Origin: Bigelowiella natans CCMP2755
Lineage: Eukaryota; Cercozoa; Chlorarachniophyceae
DNA: 64,000 nt
NCBI GenBank assembly: GCA_000320545.1
Contig: ADNK01000241.1
Location: forward strand, 1-64,000
Reading direction: 5' to 3'
Both the position numbers and the translations under genes were made by a program. The notes under the pieces were generated by a model, which saw only the letters and a list, made by a program, of their open reading frames with translations, did no database searches and was not told the origin of the DNA. Of the stretch, positions 24,426 to 52,662 are shown piece by piece. Within the stretch, counting starts at the first letter, position 1; each line of letters opens with the position of its first letter.

Positions 24426-25744
24426 TCTTCAGCCAGCAAGTACAAAGACAAGAAAGAAAGTATTCGCTGAAGAAATACGAGACACGGAGTACCCGCGTTC
24501 TCAACCACACAAACACGCATGCAAGATATATGATATGAGGGGATGACAAACTGCATTAACGGCCACGGACTCACGGCGAAAACTATATCGATGATTTTTG
24601 GTTGCAAGATTATAGTAGGCAAAAATCGTGGATGTCGTTCGGAGCTTAGAAATGAACTTATAACATATCCTTGAATTGGAAGTCACGATTGTTGTCGTCG
24701 CATAAATAAATTTCATGTTGGTATGAGATATGAAATCCTTACATGCATATATGCACATGTGTGTTTATGCGCACGTGTAATCACAGTATTAATTCATATA
24801 TCGGCGCATAACTACCGCTGCTGCCTTTAGATCCTTTATCCATGAGAAGACGTGTCGAAATGATTCTTGGCAGGTCAAATCGTAGACCTACAAAGCGACG
24901 GCGCCAGAGGCAGCATTTATTTTGAAGTGGTTTTGTTCTTAGCATTGAGGGGGAAAGAAGTGCGGGAAATAACAAAGATATCGGTGCCGTGGTCATCATC
25001 ATCATCATCGTCACCATCGTCTCTATCATCACCCTCATCAACATCAGTTGTTCTTAAAGATGACGACGAGGAGCACCACCTACCAGCACGACTCCGTGAC
25101 AGCCTCGATAATAGTTCTGCGTGAGGTGTCGAAAGCGTTCCTGGCCTGCAGTATCCCAGATCTGAACCTGCATGATGAATTCACCAGCGAAAATCAATAA
25201 TGGCGAGCGTAAGGAGTGCAGATGGTGGCCCGGCAAACGCAGCGGCATGGTCCACGCACATGACATTTCAATTTTCCCAACCGCCACTCACACAGCACCT
25301 GTGCGCTTTTGCCATTTTCTAGCTTCGTGTCCATCGCGACGAGATCGATTCCTACCGTTGCTGCGTACTCGAGCTGGAATTCTGCGAGGGTGTGTATAAG
25401 AAAATGAAACTGAGCCCAAGTCCTGGTTTGTTTCATGCATCTTGGTGTGCGAGATGCTAGAAGTTTGGAAGCAAATCTGGTTGTTCAATTTCCCCTGTTA
25501 CTCCCCCTCTATATTCTCAGAATGAGATCAATTTTCCAGTTTAACTCATAGACAAGATCACATAGTGACCTTGGTGGACGAAGCGCTGTATCAGCGAGGT
25601 TTTTCCACAGCCTGCATCGCCCAACATCAAAACCTTCATTTTGATCTGGCTCTTTCCTTCCTTCCAGGACCCCACGGAGGCCCCATTTGTGGTTTCTGAG
25701 TCTCGGTTCGAGATTGACCCATTTCTGCTAGGACTAGAACCCAT
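22910..25744 (-). CDS. Rab-family small GTPase with N-myristoylation-type start
   Basis: Nine exons join in frame (descending): 25744-25570, 25381-25299, 25167-25084, 24887-24816, 24355-24296, 24072-24031, 23735-23715, 23385-23308, 22942-22910; 215 residues. Nucleotide-binding boxes are complete: P-loop [10 protein letters not shown], effector region YAATVGIDL, switch [11 protein letters not shown], base recognition NKLD, and ECSA split across exons 7 and 8. Rab-type context includes [16 protein letters not shown] and FSWIKDLK. Exon 7 is a 21-base microexon encoding AEFFECS. The start reads [10 protein letters not shown], a good N-myristoylation context (Gly2, Ser6). The C-terminus reads [10 protein letters not shown], so the cysteine pair is six residues from the end and is not a canonical Rab prenylation motif. 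This recalls Ara6/RABF1-type Rab5 proteins, which use N-terminal acylation. The exon 9 choice is the weakest part. Confidence 0.82.
23667..23699. repeat. (ACG/CGA)n trinucleotide repeat
   Basis: About eleven CGA triplets in the Rab-like gene intron, 16 bases from the microexon. A (TGC)n tract is at 23058-23082, (GT)n at 23113-23150, and compound (CA)n-(GA)n at 23470-23528. Confidence 0.85.
24391..24423. repeat. (TA)n microsatellite
   Basis: TA tract in the Rab-like gene intron just upstream (in gene direction) of the NKLD exon. Confidence 0.9.
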
Positions 25745-27391
25745 TCTGTGCAATTTGAAGGCGTTCAAGCTCGTTGTACAAAATTCCGGTTGGAAAGTAA
25801 CGCTGAAATGCACAGGCACGGAGGCTCCAAAACGCGCTTTCGCTCTCCGCGCTGTGACGGTTCAAAAACACAAGATGCTGTGACCTTCAAACGTACCTGT
25901 TCTATACTGAGAACAAGGTTGACAAGCTTAGGGGTCCATCACTCACTGGTGTTGGTGAGCACTGTCGGCACGAGAGGGGAGTGTCATTTCTGGACTCTCA
26001 GACCAGATGCAGTTGAGGCGAAAGACGAAAATATGTAGAAATGCATTTGAATCTTTCCGCTGCGACATCCTTGCACGACCTCCATTTCCGCACAAAATCC
26101 GCTGCACAATTTCATTGGCCGAGTTGCCCTTCGGAGCGAGGTCCTTTTCCCCTTTTGCAGCATTGGATTCATGTCGTCGCATGTGAATGATAAACACCTT
26201 CACACATCGTGCTCGCATGCATCCATCGGGAACACATCTTGCGCGACAAGTTCAAATTGTTGTCTGTAATTCAAAACCTCCCCCGTTTTCGCCTCATGTT
26301 CTCGTGACTCTAGATCTAACAGAATCGATGAAGCGAAGGGAGTGGATCTTCTGACGCAAAAAGGAAGCCAGACGATGATGACAGAATCTCTAGCAGGGAA
26401 AGTTCGAAAGCACAGGTGCTCATCCTACGAGGCTTGCGTTCAGGAGCATGAGCTTTGATGTGTTTTCGGCGCACCAAGGCATGCCATAGCATGGGGAAAT
26501 CAGACATCAACAAAGATCACGTTTGTTGACGAAAGTGTGACGTGTGCTGCTGTGCCCATGATTTTTGCCATGTCATTCTAGCAACTCAGTTCAGCAGTAG
26601 GCCCGCAGTAGGTGATGTTTTGGGTTGCAAATTTTGCGGTATTTCCCTTGCTGATTGTGGTTGGGAAAAAAAAAATGGGGCCAAGCTAGCAAGCTGGCAA
26701 TGAGGATGTGAGCAGCAGCAACGGCAACTCCGCGTTCATTTGCTTGGACAGTCTGTGCGACTCCAGGACAAGACGTGTAAGTAGCTGCCTGTTGATCTGC
26801 CCGCACGGCATGCCAGCATGCTAACAGGCATGCCGCATGTGACGAGCACAACCTGGACAACTCTGGCGGAAATTGCGTGTGAGCAGCGCTGCGCTAGCAG
26901 CGATGCGCTGTGGTCCAACCGTGCGACCAATGATGGGATGCAGCGGCGGCGGCGACATTGTTTTTTGGAGAGGGCAGGCGCTAGGGTGGGCACGTATGCT
27001 GGCATGCGCACATGCAGCATCATCTCTTAGCTAGGCTCTGCGTCTTGCTAGCTTGCGCGACATGCAAAATTCTGAACAAAGCTTGCAGGCAGCACGATGT
27101 GGCTCGAAATGCGAGACGGCAGCGTCCTAAATGCTGACTCTTGGTTTGCCGCATGATCGACGAGCAGCACACACAATGCACGCAGTACACCATCGATCTC
27201 TCATGAACGCTGAGCAATGCATTTTTGCGGCGCGTGCAGTCTTTGACTCAAGCCACAGCACATGCCACTTAGGAGAGGAGGTGCACAGCCGTGTGACAAT
27301 GCCAAAATGCTCGAAATGAGCTACATGTACGAATCAGTGAAGCTAATTAACAATCTCGGCATTTGATTAGCGTGGCTTGTCTCTAATGAAG
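25745..27391. other. Spacer between Rab 5' end and SNF2 3' end, CTAG-rich at 26300-27060
   Basis: No coding exon was recognised. The half nearest the Rab start is ordinary. From about 26300 to 27060 there are repeated CTAG words (ACTCTAGATCTAAC, TTCTAGCAACTC, AAGCTAGCAAGC, GCGCTAGCAGCG, TCTTGCTAGCTTGC) mixed with GCATGC-type words. Confidence 0.5.
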
Positions 27392-28119
27392 TTACTGCAG
27401 CTTGGCTTTCTTCGCCGCAGTCTCCTCCAGGGATGGCATTGTCCTCTTTGCCCCGGCAGAGACATGCGTCGTGTTGTCATTTTCTGCATCATCCTTTGAC
27501 CCACCATTCAATGAAGCATCTCCGGAAGCTGAAGCTGCCGTCTTGGGTATAGACTTACATTCCTGACCCTCACTGTCATTGTCATCCCCAAGGAGATCGA
27601 TTTCGCCGTCGCTTTGATCATCGTCATTTTCTACCACCAGTGGTCCCGCTGCAGTAGGAGCAGGAGCAACCTTGCTCCTCCTTCGTTCGGCTTCCGCTCC
27701 CATCGTTGCCTCTAACTGTCCTTCTGAGCGTGACTGGCCTGATTCTACTGTTACTTGCTTGGCATCGCCCCCACTACCTCCTCCTCCTCCTCTTTCCATT
27801 GGGATCACTTCTACATCCCCACCCGACTCCACCATCTTTGAGGAGTCGCTGCTTAATCCGGTTTCTATCTTTTGGCTGCGGGATCCACCAACAAGATTGC
27901 TGCTGCTGCCGCTGCTACTACTACTACTACTTTTCCTATTACTATTTCTAATGCTACTACCACGAGGACCACCACTACTCTTCCCCTCCCCCTCTTCTTC
28001 CTTATCGTCTACATTTTCTACTGATTTTACAATGTCTGTGCTGCTACTGGGTTGGTGCTCATGCTCGTCATTATCGCCGTGACTGCTGGTCTTCGCACCA
28101 TCACTATCACCACTGCTAT

Positions 28120-28154
<35 letters not shown>

Positions 28155-28887
28155 TGCTTCTTCCTTTTTTCGTTGCTACTGCTGCTACTACTACTGCCGT
28201 TTCTGCAAGCCGCATTGCGATCATCGTTGGGTCGCGGACGCTTTTCCCCGTTAGGATTCTTCTTTTGGCTGGTTTGTACCGTATCAGCCGCGGTCTCCTC
28301 CTCATCTTCCTCCTCCTCCTCCTCCTCCTCCTCCTCCTCCTCTTCAATCTTATCAGAATAGTTATACTGAGGCCTAGTCCGGGACCTCCGTTTCTTGCCA
28401 AGGAGCGCCATTGGATCTTGAAAGACGAACTCCCTCCGTCTCTCCTTCACCCCAGCCTCCTCCGCGTCCTGCTTTGTCGCCCAATCCTGTCGGGTTTCGT
28501 TGGCTCTGCTTCCGTTCGCGAGGAAGTCCCACACCCACAGGGGGAACTTGCCAGGGGGGGCAGCATTGTAACGGTCTTTGTCGTCCATCGCCGTGTAGTA
28601 GGCGTACTCCTCGTCATCTCGCGCGATAGAGCGGTTGATCATGTCGAGTTCGGAGACACGGTTCACGTCGTCGTCCTCGCCGCGCTGCAGCACGCTCTTC
28701 ACCAGTTTCTGGGACTCGTCCACCTTGTAGTCTTTGTTGAAACCTGTGAAGTAGCGACCGGATAGCGAACAGCAAACGAGGGAGGAGAAAGGGGAGGGGG
28801 ATGGGGCCGGAAGGAAAGAATATTGGTTCATCGAGTGAGGGCGATGCTTTATTGACATGATTTTAGGGATTATTACGACGGTAAGAC

Positions 28888-28927
<40 letters not shown>

Positions 28928-31714
28928 TGACCTCCCGCTTGGATGACCATGGCCTCCACATCCCTCTTGTTATTCGCGGTCTGTAACACCTTCTCCTCGA
29001 TCGTCCCCACGGTGACGAAGCGTATCGATATCACCTTGGCCCGCTGCCCGATGCGGTGCGCACGAGCCTGGGCCTGCAGGTCGTTCTGCGGGTTCCAGTC
29101 GCTGTCGAATAGAATCACCGTGTCCGCCGTTTGCAGGTTCAGCCCCAGCCCGCCCGCCTTCGTACTCAGAATGAACATAAAGTAAGGGGAGTCCTCCGCA
29201 TTGAAAAGCTTGAGATTCTGCGCACGGGTGGTTGCGGCCGTCGTTCCGTCGAGGCGGAGATAGCGGTATTTCCGGTACTCCAGGTAGTGGCCGATGATGT
29301 CCATGCTCTTGGTCATCTGGTTGAAGAGGAGCACCCGGTGGCCCTTGGCCTTGAGCTTCCGGAGGATGGTGTCGAGCATGCGGAACTTGCTGCAGACCTT
29401 GATGAGGTCGGAGTCGATCATGTAGCGGTAGGAGTTGGGGATGCCTCGACAGTACGGATGGAAGAGGTAGGGGTGGTTACATATCTTCCGCAGTTGAACC
29501 ATGCGATTGTGCATCGAGACTTTGCCGTCCTTTATCGCGTGGTAGAGGACCTTCTGCACGGACGTCATCTCGCAGCGAAGCACAACGTCCACCTTATCCT
29601 GGAGCTGGCTTTCCACCTCCCTCTTCTCTCGGCGCAGGACGAAGGGGCGGAGAATGTTGTGGAGACGGTCAATCACCAGCAGCTTTTCCTCCTCGTTCAT
29701 GTCTACGTCTGTGGAGCCCTCCGCCCCGAGATTCTTCTCCAACGGCGCTGCAAACCACTGCTGAAAGTTGTCACAGGAGTTGAAGATGGAAGGGTGGAGG
29801 AAGTTCAGCAGCGACCAGAGTTCTGGGAGGTCGTTCTGCAACGGTGTGCCGCTCAGGGCGATGCGGCGGGCTCCCTTGTCGTACTCATTGAGATCGGACA
29901 CTAACTTACACTTCGGGTTCTTCAGCCGGTGTGCTTCGTCGACAATGATATATTGCCACTTGGTCTTGCGCAGGTACTTCTTGTCTCGCATCGCGAATTC
30001 GAACGTGGTAAGTAGCGCGTTGTAGTTCCCGTAGGCCATATCCTCCTCCCTGAGCTTCTTGCGGTTCTCCTTGCCCCCGTCGTAGACGATGACCTGCATG
30101 CTCGGAACCCAGCGGTTCATCTCGTAGGCCCAGTTGTTATGCAGTGTGCTCATCGGTGCAATCACAAGGAACGGCCCGTTGTTACCCTTATGCTCCATTA
30201 CGTACGCCAGCAGCGATATCGATTGAATGGTCTTACCAAGGCCCATCTCATCTGCCAAGATGCCGTTGAGGTTGTTATTGTACAGGGACACGAGCCACTG
30301 CAGCCCCGCCATCTGGTAGCTCCGAAGCTTACCGAAAACGAGGGCCTTCGGTTGCTTCAGGACCTTCTCCTTCGTCTTGTGGGCGAGATTGTAGTAGCGC
30401 TTTCTCGTGCCTCGGAGGTCGAGATGGTTCTTCGGCGACTGGTTGACTGGGGCGGCTGAGTTGTCGACGTCATCTACAAAGTCAGCGCCTTCTCCATCGT
30501 TCTCTCGCATTCGTTTGTTCCGTGCCTGTTCCTTCTGGATGGTAGCACCTATCAACTCCATATATTCTTCCGTTTGCTTAAGGAGGCTCATCAAGCGTTC
30601 ATTTTTGGCTTCTTTGAGCAATTCCATGTACTTTTCCTCGTCGTTCTCGCGGAGGGCTTTCAGGCGGGCACTATTCGCGCTCTTCTCGTGTTCTTCCTTC
30701 TTCTTTTGTCGATTCTGAAGCTCTCGAATCACGGCCTGAATATTTTCACATTTAGCCATACAGCTTTAAAGTGTGAATGCTAGGACATACAAACACGTCA
30801 ACGAAATTTGTGCGCTTGTTATCGGAGTGAGGTGTATCGAAGTATGATTCGCAATTTCTGACCTTTGCAAGGTTTCTCGCTATTCTACGTTGTTCCCTAT
30901 GAAATGTGTTGAAGGTTTTCCGATGATGGGTGCACACGTGCTGCAGAAATTCTCTGCGGGCTCTTTCTTTCCTCTTGTTTTCCTTCATCCTATTCCTCCG
31001 GCTCGCCTTCTCTCGTTGACGCTGCTGGCTCTCAACCAACGGAGGTGGCCTGAACTCTCCCCCCAGGATGATCTCCGGATTCAAACTCTCTACGACCTCT
31101 TTCCGTACCTTCTGTTGCAAGGCGATGACGTCTTCATCCAACCTAAGCTCCTCAAGGCGAAACGCCAACGAAGGCTGTTTCTGTTTTTCTTGGTACCGTT
31201 TCAAGGAGTTTCTCAACATCAACCGCCTTCTTTTCAAAGCGGCGTCCATTTCAGCCTTATTTTCTTCCTGCACAATCTTGAAGTCCATCTCTGAAGGTGT
31301 TATCTGAGCAGCCATAAGTTCAGTTATGGCGGAGCATGGATCACTGTCTACTGCTGGGGCTCGCATGGAAGGTCCAACCTCGCGAAGCTGCTTCCCGATC
31401 ACCGGCTGCTTCACGAGTAGCGACTTGAGATTATCGATTTGCATAACTAATCTCTCGTACTGCGTGGGTTTGAAGATGCCCTTCGAGGTGATTTGTGTCC
31501 GTGCTATCCGACTGATCTCTCTCATCTTCTGCTTGTTGTCTTCCACCACCTTCACAACGTGGTGCAACAGCCGCATCAAAACCCTGTACCTTTCACTGTT
31601 AGTTTTACCCTCCTTTCTAGCCAGCTCTGCCATTTCCACAAGCTCGCGGATGTCATTGCCGGAGAAATTCACGTTCCCCTCCCTCAGGCATACGGCGTTG
31701 CCCTTCGGGAACAT
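27392..31714 (-). CDS. SNF2: SNF2/BRM-type chromatin-remodeling ATPase
   Basis: Three exons in frame (31714-30863, 30735-28932, 28743-27392) give 1,335 residues. A QLQ-like segment (GIFKPTQYERLVMQIDNL) is near residue 80. The HSA domain begins ERARREFLQHVCTHHRKTFN and ends in the next exon. The ATPase follows: motif I DEMGLGKT, motif II DEAHRLKN, SALSGTPLQN-like motif III (ALSGTPLQND), and the C-terminal lobe with STKAGGLGLNLQ, DSDWNPQND and QARAHRIGQ. A SnAC-like stretch (FNKDYKVDESQKL) follows. HSA plus QLQ place it in the Snf2/BRM/Sth1 group, catalytic subunit of SWI/SNF complexes, not ISWI or INO80. The last ~300 residues are Glu, Ser and Gly runs with no bromodomain. An acceptor-like TAG just upstream of the ATG leaves open a further 5' exon. 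Confidence 0.92.
28890..28923. repeat. (TA)n microsatellite at SNF2 donor
   Basis: TA tract starting only about 8 bases inside the second SNF2 intron, right behind the splice donor. Confidence 0.85.
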
Positions 31715-32670
31715 CGCGGCAGCAATCTAAGAATTCCTTGAAGGAAGGGATAGGGTATACTGGTGTGGTGGCCTGCTGAGTCCGCACCCCTCTCACTAGC
31801 TTGGCGGGAAAGAGTTGCGGTTTTGAATGGAGCTTGTGAGATTCAGTAGCAGCAGCGGTAGCAGCAGCAACAGCACAGCGGCGGCTGCAGCAAGCGAGAA
31901 AGACACAGAGGGGGGAGCTCCACAGAGGATCAACCGCGCCACAACCGGACACCGAAATGATTTTCAGATTATAGGATATCTCGACAAGGAGATAAAAATC
32001 AAATATGATTTTAAAATGGTTCATTTTGGATGTGTAATAGATGAAATATCCTCAATTACATGATTTGAAAGTATTTTGTGCGGGAAGAAGATCTGATAAA
32101 AATTTATAAGATAAAATAGGTGTCATAAAAACATTTAGATATACAAGAAAATCATCCAAAATTATATCATATTGGGATATAATTTAATTTTTTTTCCTAA
32201 ATTAACGGGTGTAGGGATCTATTTGGTGCAAATACTGTATCTCAAATTCGGGAAGAGTATTGGAAATCAATGCCTGGTTATCCCGGATTTATCCCGTTAT
32301 AGGTTAAAATAGAGGACTTCTCTCTGAAATGCATATCCAATCTTCTTTGACGAAAAAATAAAATTGTCACGCGGCGTGGTTAGACCGTTTTCACTATTTC
32401 TTTAAAATATCGCGCGAGTTTTTTAGGTAGAGTCTGTTGTTCAAAGTTCTACTTTCTGCAGTTCTTTTAAATCTTCTCGGCCTCCAAGCGTTTTCGCGCC
32501 CGGGGGAATTTAAGATACAAAAGAAGGGTTGAAACAGTTTGAGAAAATGCGAGATGCACAGTATTAAGGAAATATTACTGGTAAACATCGTTAAACGACA
32601 TGAACATGTTGGAAAATATGTGAAAAAATAAGAACCAAAGTGTTACACTGGTGGTCCAGAAAACCAGAGA
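31715..32670. promoter_or_regulatory. Divergent AT-rich promoter region between SNF2 and prefoldin genes
   Basis: The two start codons are 956 bp apart, facing away. From about 31960 to 32640 the sequence is AT-rich with several A/T runs and no microsatellites. A GCAGCAGCGGTAGCAGC-type stretch at 31845-31890 could be part of an upstream SNF2 exon. CTAG words are at chance level. Confidence 0.5.
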
Positions 32671-33312
32671 ATGGCGGAAGGGAAGACGAGCAGCGGCGAT
32701 GCTGATCCTCTCATCGAAATACAGCGCAAAAAGGTCGTTCTCTCACGGCAGCTCATCCAGATCAAAGGCCAAATGCAAATGAAACAGAGAGCTGCAAAGG
32801 GCACAGAACTCACGATAGCCGAGATAAAGACGATTCCAGAAGACACCCAGACATACAGAGCCGTCGGACGAATGTATTTATTGACTGTTTAACACACTTT
32901 AAAATGAAAACTGACCATAATATCTTCAAATCATAGCTGCATAGGGATTGGCATTAATTTTCTTAAATTTTCTACCTCTCCCCAGGTTTCTACTCACGCC
33001 GATGCCAGAGGTGCGTAAAGGTTTGAAGGACTTCCTTGACGAGACGTTGAGCGACATAGAGCAGCTGAAGGTTATTGAATTATTGTCCAAAATATGTGTG
33101 GAGTGAAATTTATATTTTAAATTTCACATAATTTAGGCGAAAGAAAAATACGTAGAGAAGCAAGCAAAAAGCGTAGAATCAGAGCTGAAACAGGTGGAGA
33201 CGCAACACAGTTTAGATTGACGTGAGAAATGGATTATGTACTTGTAGAGGACTTAGCCAATATCACAATATTCTCTTTTCTACAGGTTGAAGCAGAAAGC
33301 ACCGGGGGGTGA
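32671..33312 (+). CDS. PFDN1: Prefoldin subunit 1
   Basis: Beta-type subunit of the hexameric prefoldin chaperone that hands nascent actin and tubulin to the CCT chaperonin in the cytosol. Four exons splice in frame (32671-32873, 32986-33070, 33137-33193, 33286-33312) to 123 residues, the usual family length. The N-terminal helix has heptad character. The central hairpin reads TQTYRAVGRMFLLTPMPEV, matching the family's Y-x-x-V-G-R-M-F-h-L signature; this signature is split by intron 1, which fixes the splice. The C-terminal helix is KEKYVEKQAKSVESELKQ. A stop follows after a short tail (VEAESTGG). Introns are short (about 65-112 bp) and free of microsatellites, unlike the neighbours. Confidence 0.88.
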
Positions 33313-34821
33313 AAAACCTTCGTTCCAATTCGTTCCCGTACTATGACTAGGACACGTACAATACGAGTTTAGCTAAATGAAATAGCCATCAGCAATGTGC
33401 ACAAATATGATCCAGGCATTGTATTACACGGCCATACTTCAACGATACTGAACACTTTTGTTTTGCCCCTAAAATTGAAGCATGCATATTTTATTTCTAT
33501 GTAGAGCACACATGAATTGTTTAACTATTCTTATGTCTACTCGTCGAGTATCGATAAAAGTACGACATGTAGGATTAGGCTCAGGCTAGTGCGATGCACT
33601 ACTGACAAGTCGGACACATCTAGACATGCATGTCTAGATGTGCAATTAAGTAAATTGTGGCACATCACACTGGTGCTACAGGTTACAGATTGCTGGACGG
33701 TTGCGCAGGGATGGAAAGCGTGCGTGCGATTCATGTGCGCTACGATGCAATTGCGTGTTTATTAGCAGAGGCAGGCACATAGTATGGCCGTGAACGTGTG
33801 TAGCTAGCGAGCTAACCTGCCCTAAGTCTACGACAGACATGAACAAGCTAGCTAGCGCAAGCATCGTCATCTCAACATGCATCGAGCAGCTCAAATTCAC
33901 TGGATCGATGTGTCATCATCATCTTCATGAAGGGGCATCGCATGGCGGCTACATGTACTAGCTAGCGATAGCCATGGGTATGTCACTACAACATGTGGCA
34001 TCGATCTGCTAGTTTGCCATGCAACGTGCACATGCTAGCATGGCTTGGTGGGCTGGGCACTGCTAGACTGCGCATGCATTCATTGCAATGTTATAGTCAT
34101 TTAGTCATGCCACATAACAACCACACTATCTACCGTAGCTAGCTAGAACGCTAGCAGTGCATGTGCCCGACTAACCGACACCTCTAGACCTGTGAATGTT
34201 TTGAATTGGCAAAATGGCTGATCATGCGCTAGCATACGCCCATCGCTTCGATTGTAGTCTGTTCGCCAAGCTAGCAAGTTCGACAACAATAACATCGCTT
34301 GTGTTCAATGGCATTGACGAGCTGTCGAACAATCTAGCAATGCGGACGGGGCGACATCCCTATACTTGTTTATTTTGCTCATTCCGAGGTGTATCGTAAG
34401 TGATGTTGCCAAAGATTTTGAACGGAGCAGTCTAGCAATCACTAAAGCGTGTCAACTGAATCTACATTGTTCATCGGATTGCATCATCACTGACGTTCAC
34501 ACCTTGCTAGCTTGCATGCGCTACAATAGCAACGTGCCATGCATGTGCGAGGGCACCAACGCCACGAACATGTTATGCACTGCCACACATGATGTAGTCT
34601 TTTTACACATGCATGTACTGTAGTTCATACATAGCAGCTGCTAGTTATTGCATCTAGGCATTGCTAGATTGTGTGCAGAACTAGCAGATATCAAACAGCA
34701 TCTTCAGCATCGTCAATCGCATGATGTACAGCGAATTCAGATACGACGGGGCAAAGTGGAAGTATATATGTGCATAACAACTCTACTGTGTCATCATCAC
34801 TAAAATTTTTCATTCGTTAAA
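33313..34821. repeat. Convergent spacer rich in CTAG words
   Basis: Lies between the 3' ends of prefoldin and UTP10. From about 33560 to 34760 it has dense CTAG words: AATCTAGCAATG (34331), AGTCTAGCAATC (34429), GCTAGCTAG-type chains (33838-33856, 34137-34146), CATTGCTAGATTG (34659-34671, also exact at 493-505) and TGCATCTAGGCATT (34649-34662, also exact at 533-546). No coding exon is evident. Confidence 0.6.
33615..33642. repeat. Perfect 28-bp palindrome with TCTAGA cores
   Basis: Every one of the 14 base pairs matches. Each arm is CACATCTAGACATG (or its complement), and each arm itself contains the 6-bp palindrome TCTAGA. The same 14-mer stands alone at 697-710 and 1093-1106. It could be a dimeric protein binding site or a hairpin-forming element. 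Confidence 0.85.
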
Positions 34822-52211
<17,390 letters not shown>

Positions 52212-52662
52212 TATTCCTTATCTCCAGCCTGACGTTCGAACACATGCACTCTTAGAAACCCCACCTTCGCTCAATAAATGCTATGTGGAACAGTTAACGA
52301 AACTTCCTCCTTTCGAGGAGCAATGAGGGACATAATTTATCGGCTTTGTTGTCAGATTAGCAAAACAAAATGCGAGCAGGGAGGGGCATTCGGACCCGCG
52401 AAGGGGCTATGCCAAGAGATGCAACAGTCCAGAAATCTTAGAAAGCTTTCGTTTTTTGCACGGCGGCTCGACTAATACCATGTCGCTGAGACTTTTTCGG
52501 AGTTATGCGAAACCCACCGAAGACCTGTGTGAAATACATCCTATTATTCCTCGAAGACATAAAAAACAAAAATAATAACCAATAGAATTGCATCGGGCTC
52601 CCGACCAGCGACAAAATAACGCCGAACCTGCCCTGAGACAAGGTCTCATATTTTTTCGAAGC
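52212..52662. promoter_or_regulatory. Upstream region of UTP10
   Basis: Between the UTP10 ATG and the stop of the uncertain gene upstream. No microsatellites and no CTAG enrichment. It must contain the UTP10 promoter if the model at 52663-53956 is right. No specific box was identified. Confidence 0.35.

Noticed and set aside
28027-28765. Long antisense frames opposite the SNF2 tail
   Set aside because: Produced by trinucleotide repeats being open in several frames; the minus-strand frame is in phase with the conserved ATPase.
31827-32063. 78-codon plus-strand frame upstream of prefoldin
   Set aside because: Mostly Ser/Ala run from a GCAGCA repeat and then AT-rich sequence; no splice link to prefoldin.
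33286-33350. Alternative prefoldin C-terminus reading LKQKAPGGEKPSFQFVPVL
   Set aside because: Phase from exon 3 is 0, which gives the short VEAESTGG tail and a family-typical length; the alternative needs a frame shift.
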